DNA of 64,000 nucleotides, taken from NCBI GenBank assembly GCA_023401925.1, contig JAEXDA010000057.1, positions 134,582-198,581 on the forward strand, in the 5' to 3' direction. Source of the DNA: Bacillota bacterium. GTDB taxonomy: Bacteria; Bacillota; UBA4882; UBA8346. Numbering within the stretch: the first letter of the stretch is position 1; each line of letters starts with the position of its first letter. The notes beneath the pieces are model-generated. The model searched no databases and was not told the origin of the DNA. It worked only from the letters and a program-made list of their open reading frames with translations. The translations under genes and the position numbers were made by a program. Below, piece by piece: positions 61,077 through 64,000 of the stretch.

Positions 61077-61266
61077 GTCCACCGCGGGGTAAACCCCACG
61101 GCTAAGTATCAAAAAACGTTTTAAAGCCCGGATTTACCGGGCTCCGTGATGCTTCGAAGCAATATGAGTGGCAAAGATTAGCCGATCCCCGGAGGGGATT
61201 TAGAAAGTTTTTAATTGCCTAGCCGTGTGGACGTGTTCGATGAACACGAATTAACCCGCGGCGGAC
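61077..61266. mobile_element. 190-bp palindrome-rich element with terminal inverted repeats
   Basis: GTCCACCGCGGG (61077-61088) and CCCGCGGCGGAC (61255-61266) are inverted repeats with 11 of 12 positions matching. Between them lie at least four short hairpins: GGGGT-aa-ACCCC, GCCCGG-ATTTA-CCGGGC, TGCTTCGAAGCA, ATCCCC..GGGGAT and GTGTTC-GAT-GAACAC. No ORF. This fits a MITE or a clustered-palindrome repeat. Confidence 0.55.
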
Positions 61267-61330
61267 AGAATAAGCATTATTACTTTTCTGAATAGTCTAT
61301 TATTTATTGGAGATATGGGTAATGTTTAGC

Positions 61331-61463
61331 GTTTCAGGGGAGAGGGATGATGATTGTCTATTTGTCTATTTTTTGCTGTTCTGAACTTTTCCATGATCAG
61401 AATACGGTAACGGGGGGAAGCGCGGCTTCTTGGAGCGAGGCGTGGAGATGGGAGGGCCTTACT
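61331..61463. repeat. Dispersed repeat, copy A
   Basis: Shares an ordered series of blocks with 63031-63154: CTATTTTTTGC, a C/T-variable GTCCTG-like word, CCATG, ATACGGTA, CGGGG, GCGG then TTCTT, and AGG followed by CCTTACT. Same orientation as copy B. The two copies are diverged, so this is an old repeat rather than a recent duplication. It lies just upstream of the Rpn-type gene. Confidence 0.6.
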
Positions 61464-61610
61464 GGAAGTTTGAAATTTTTGGAGTCGCATCAATGAACGC
61501 CGATGAGCGCCTTTATTCATTAAATTAAAACCCTTTGTAGCCAGAATAAAAAATGTTATAATTAGGAAAAAGAGATAAAAATATGACAAACAAGAAAGGC
61601 GTGTGACGAA

Positions 61611-62492
61611 TTGGACCGTCTGAAAGTTAAAAATGACTTCATCTTTCAGAAGATTTTCGGCCAAAATGAACACAAAGAAATCTTGATTAGTTTCCTTAAT
61701 GCCGTCTTGGCATTAGCAGGGGAAAAAAGGTTGACGGATATCGAAATTATAGAGAATACCCGGCTTAAAAAAGACCATATTGACGACAAGCTGGGAGTAT
61801 TGGATATTCGGGCCAAAGCTATTACCGGGGAACAGTTTAATATTGAAGTACAATTAATCAATCAATATAATATGGATCAAAGGACCTTGTTTTATTGGTC
61901 CAAACTTTTTAGCGAACAGTTGAAAGAAGGCCAGCCTTTCCAATCACTTAAAAAGACCATTACCATTAATATCCTGGATTTCAGCTATATCAAGGTTGAA
62001 CACTATCATTCTGTTTTTCATTTATGGGAAGACTTTCATAAAAATTGTAAACTAACGGATATCTTGGAAATACATTTTCTGGAATTACCGAAGTTCCGAA
62101 AAGCGAGACCCGATCTAAGTAAACCCTTAGATCGCTGGCTAATTTTCATTGAAGACTCACCGAAGGAGGTACGAGAAATGGCTATAGATAAAGATCCTGC
62201 AATCGCAAAAGCAGAGGAACTATTGGAACGTCTTGGAAGTTTAGATGAAGTAAAAAGATACTACGAAGCACGGGAAATGGCGATTCATGATGAAGTAACA
62301 CGGATTACAGGGGCTAAAGCGGAGGGCCGGGCGGAAGGTCTAGCGGAAGGTGAAGTCGAGGGTATTTTAAAGGGGAAAATTGAAACCGCCCAAAATCTAT
62401 TATCCATGGGTATGATCATTCAAGATATTGCCGCAGCTACCGGACTGGCTATGGAACAAATTGAGCAATTAAAGAAAAAGTCATCTAATTAA
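61611..62492 (+). CDS. Rpn-family recombination-promoting nuclease / putative transposase
   Basis: This 293-aa protein has a PD-(D/E)XK nuclease core: VKNDFIFQKIFGQNEHKEILISFLNAVL at the N-terminus, LGVLDIRAKAITGEQFNIEVQLINQ with the Asp and E-V-Q catalytic set near residues 62-84, and RTLFYWSKLFSEQL. The C-terminus has the typical EGRAEGLAEGEVEGILKGK low-complexity helix. Such proteins are abundant selfish or defence-linked nucleases. TTG 61611 is the likely start with AAAGGCG upstream. Flanked by two repeat copies. Confidence 0.88.
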   Translation: MDRLKVKNDFIFQKIFGQNEHKEILISFLNAVLALAGEKRLTDIEIIENTRLKKDHIDDKLGVLDIRAKAITGEQFNIEVQLINQYNMDQRTLFYWSKLFSEQLKEGQPFQSLKKTITINILDFSYIKVEHYHSVFHLWEDFHKNCKLTDILEIHFLELPKFRKARPDLSKPLDRWLIFIEDSPKEVREMAIDKDPAIAKAEELLERLGSLDEVKRYYEAREMAIHDEVTRITGAKAEGRAEGLAEGEVEGILKGKIETAQNLLSMGMIIQDIAAATGLAMEQIEQLKKKSSN

Positions 62493-62568
62493 CCTTTGTA
62501 GTAGATCGAAGGTTTGTAATTAGGTAGTCTTCTAGATCATAATGATAGGGTTCTGTCGGACCTAATAT

Positions 62569-62889
62569 TCATCTTCCCAGCCACTCCTTTAAGCCCAATC
62601 CATCTTTTAATATCTGCCTGTAAATAATCTTCGGCAGCAACATTTCCAGTGTTCCGATCATACCCGATAAATTTTCGGTTACAATTTCCTGGTGGACCGG
62701 ATCGGGCAATAATTGGAGAAGTTCTTGAAAACACTCCTTCATCTGCGCTTGAAGATTTTGATATTCGGTATTTTGGCTGATGATTTTATAATAGATTTCG
62801 TTACAGCGTTCAATAATCAAATAATCGATATACTCTTCCAAATCAACCGGTGAATCGCTTTCGGTAATGGTAAATTCGAAGTCGGCCAT
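62569..62889 (-). CDS. Hypothetical helical protein, 106 aa
   Basis: ATG 62889 has an ideal AAGGAGG site. The protein begins with an acidic segment and is then helical (EYIDYLIIERCNEIYYKIISQN ... CFQELLQLLPDPVHQEIV), with no membrane span. It resembles small accessory proteins of mobile regions, but I assign no family. It is convergent with the Rpn-type gene and may be its neighbour by chance. Confidence 0.6.
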   Translation of the reverse strand: MADFEFTITESDSPVDLEEYIDYLIIERCNEIYYKIISQNTEYQNLQAQMKECFQELLQLLPDPVHQEIVTENLSGMIGTLEMLLPKIIYRQILKDGLGLKEWLGR

Positions 62890-63030
62890 GAGATGAACCT
62901 CCTTAAAATTCCATGAGTCCTTTTCCTTTTTAGCTAATATGGTTCCTTTTCCCGTAATTCCATGAGTCTGTCTATGCCCTCACCCAACCTGTCCATTCAG
63001 AGAAGTGGCCCTCTCCCATCACGCAAAAAA

Positions 63031-63154
63031 CGCTATGGGCGAGGGATTATGATTGCCTATTTTTTGCCGTCCTGCTCCTTCCCATGCTCCAGCATACGGT
63101 AGCGGGGAAGGGCGGTTTCTTAGAGTAAGCCGCAGCGATAGGAGCCTTACTTTA
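63031..63154. repeat. Dispersed repeat, copy B
   Basis: Diverged partner of 61331-61463, same orientation, sharing CTATTTTTTGC, CCATG, CATACGGTA, CGGGGAAG, GGCGG, TTTCTTAGAG and AGGAGCCTTACT blocks. It lies 70 bases from the 3' end of the outer group II intron. Confidence 0.6.
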
Positions 63155-63263
63155 TTTTATGGCCGATGGGAGGCTGTTCCTACCTCCCACACCCTCCAGG
63201 ACAAAAGGGGCGAGGCGGCGCAGGTCCGGTAGGAGAGGCGGTCACCCGCCTCATCCCCGGTCA

Positions 63264-63296
63264 GAACCCGGCGTGCGGTTTTCTCGCACCGGGCTC
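63264..63296 (-). ncRNA. Group II intron domain V of the outer intron
   Basis: 33 bases with GAGCCCGGTGCGAG-AAAA-CCGCACGCCGGGTTC-like pairing on the minus strand: 5' GAGCC..GGGTTC 3' closing stem and a capped upper stem. This is the catalytic core of a group II ribozyme. Confidence 0.8.
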
Positions 63297-63332
63297 CCAC
63301 AGTCGGTTTCAGCTTTTCAGAGCAAAGACACT

Positions 63333-63875
63333 TTAAATTGTAGGGTTGTATACCCGTGGTTTGGGTAATGTAAACCATTCTTTGTTGTTGAGTATTTCCC
63401 ATGTGCAGCTTCGGTCGGCTTTCTGACTCCGCTTTACCAGAGTTTTCTTCCACAACCTCTTTATTCTTTCTTGCACTCCAGAAAGACTGCCTGTGCAATT
63501 TATCAACCCGTAATATTGGTAGTGTCCTATCAATGCATTCTTTAGATGTGCTTGTTGTTTCCTGACCGGTTGATGACGATTCTCCAGCAGCCATAACTTG
63601 ATTCGCTTTATGAATCTTTCGCGTCTTTTCTTGGCTGGTTTCCTGGATATTATCATCATTCCTTTTCTGCTTTTAGCACAGTAATGTGTGAATCCCAGGA
63701 AATCGAATGTCTCCGGTCTTTTGTTTTGTTTTGCTAGGTAATATATTGCATATTTTCCGAATGCTATGATACGGGGCTTTTCCGGTGCAATCTCCAATGC
63801 AAAGGCTGCGAAACGTTTGTCTAGCTCTGTTCGAAATCTTGTTGCATCTTTCTCTTCTTCGAACACCGTTACGAG
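63333..63875 (-). pseudogene. Group II intron reverse transcriptase/maturase, C-terminal part, interrupted
   Basis: From the codon at 63875 the frame reads LVTVFEEEKDATRFRTELDKRF, IAPEKPRIIAFGK, FDFLGFTHYCAKSRKG (end of RT domain), then the maturase X domain (KLWLLENRHQPV, IGHYQYYGLI), to a stop at 63333. The YADD catalytic motif, which normally precedes a ..VVTFE-like strand, is missing because the sequence directly upstream is the 3' end of another group II intron. As written it cannot encode a whole enzyme unless that intron is spliced out. Confidence 0.82.
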
Positions 63876-64000
63876 GTAAGTAGACCGAGGGAATTTCACT
63901 CTCAGTCTCTCTCAGAACCGGACGTGAACCTCTCGGCTCATCCGGCTCCCATCATTCAGCCGTTGGCAAAATTCCCATCTGCCAGTGTGCAAATAGCTGC
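63876..64000 (-). mobile_element. Second group II intron, 3' end (inner intron), continues past window
   Basis: On the minus strand a 34-base domain V (63915-63948) is followed by domain VI, whose arms GACTGAG and CTCGGTC pair, and the typical 3' end TCTACTTAC at 63876. The frame of the outer reverse transcriptase resumes immediately after it. The 5' part of this intron lies to the right of the window. Confidence 0.75.
63915..63948 (-). ncRNA. Group II intron domain V of the inner intron
   Basis: Exactly 34 bases on the minus strand beginning GAGCCGGATGAGCCGAGAGG and ending CACGTCCGGTTC, with the GAGCC/GGTTC base stem. It differs in sequence from the other domain V at 63264-63296, so the two introns are not copies of one another. 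Confidence 0.82.

Larger units (their letters stand above)
60826..61610. other. Gene-free accessory stretch, about 785 bases
   Basis: No credible gene was found. It contains the palindrome-rich element at 61077-61266, repeat copy A at 61331-61463, and the leader of the Rpn-type gene. The rest looks unique. Confidence 0.6.
63224..63875 (-). mobile_element. Group II intron, 3' part (outer intron, interrupted)
   Basis: The minus strand carries the 3' half of an intron reverse-transcriptase gene, then domain V (63264-63296, GAGCCCGGTG ... GCCGGGTTC with a GAAA-type loop). Domain VI follows, in which CCGG-GGA and GAGGCGG-GTGA-CCGCCTC pair and a TA bulge supplies the branch-point A. The intron should end near 63224 (..CCGGAC). 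Its 5' part is displaced beyond the window by the second intron that begins, reading leftward, before 63876. Confidence 0.7.

Noticed and set aside
63157..63594. 145-codon minus-strand frame over the intron end
   Set aside because: It is a shadow of the reverse-transcriptase frame and crosses domain V and VI of the ribozyme.

Overview
This 64 kb window looks like chromosomal DNA of an endospore-forming Firmicute (Bacillota) that also has an outer membrane. Sporulation is shown by an alpha/beta-type SASP gene behind a sigma-G-like promoter (17.5 kb), a SpoIID-fold protein, YqfC, YqfD, YlbJ, YqhV and a ComA-type phosphosulfolactate synthase. The outer membrane is inferred from three signal-peptide beta-barrel-like proteins (18.4, 30.8 and 60.7 kb), an OmpA-type peptidoglycan-binding protein (21.4 kb), and a Spy/CpxP-like periplasmic chaperone beside a two-component system. 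The gene order yqfCD-phoH-yqfF-ybeY-dgkA-cdd-era and spoIID-queA-tgt-yajC is clostridial in style. A Limnochordia/Hydrogenispora-like or other diderm clostridial lineage would fit, but the sequence alone does not fix the taxon.

Layout. 0-3.2 kb is AT-rich accessory DNA: an SMI1/KNR4-like immunity gene cut by the window edge, a decayed immunity-like gene, small orphan ORFs, a VanZ-family gene, a 17-bp inverted repeat and a 42-bp tandem array. 3.2-7.5 kb is a MarR-controlled heterodimeric ABC exporter with a perfect sigma-A promoter. 7.7-13.9 kb holds two DJ-1/PfpI genes, a Cpx-like envelope-stress module (Spy-like protein divergent from an OmpR/HK pair), Hsp20 and an ArgA-like acetyltransferase. 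14-23 kb holds a UPF0302/IDEAL protein, murC, the SASP, a probable structured non-coding RNA, a porin-like protein, YqhV, DUF441, ComA and the OmpA-like protein. 22.7-27.3 kb is a ribose-type sugar ABC operon with a DeoR-family regulator. 27.3-30.6 kb is secDF preceded by two small unknown membrane-protein genes under a perfect consensus promoter.

30.8-34.3 kb holds a small envelope protein, a large phosphatase-fold membrane protein and an HD hydrolase. 34.3-47.4 kb is one long leftward housekeeping and sporulation block (ylbJ, yqfC, yqfD, phoH, yqfF, ybeY, a dgkA-PAP2 fusion, cdd, a GNAT gene, era, spoIID, queA, tgt, yajC). 47.7-50.1 kb holds a glutaredoxin/thioredoxin-reductase-like pair and a TolB-like propeller. 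50.3-59.7 kb runs leftward as rpmE, yqhQ, prfA, prmC, hypA, hypB, hypF, hypC, hypD, hypE. This is a complete [NiFe]-hydrogenase maturation set whose hypD-hypE junction is interrupted by a 369-bp non-coding element with terminal inverted repeats.

59.9-64 kb is accessory again: a beta-barrel gene, a 190-bp palindrome-rich element, an Rpn-type nuclease/transposase gene flanked by two copies of a degenerate ~125-bp repeat, and at the right edge a nested group II intron arrangement. There a group II intron appears to have inserted into the reverse-transcriptase gene of another group II intron, just downstream of where its YADD motif should lie. No tRNA, rRNA or CRISPR array was seen.
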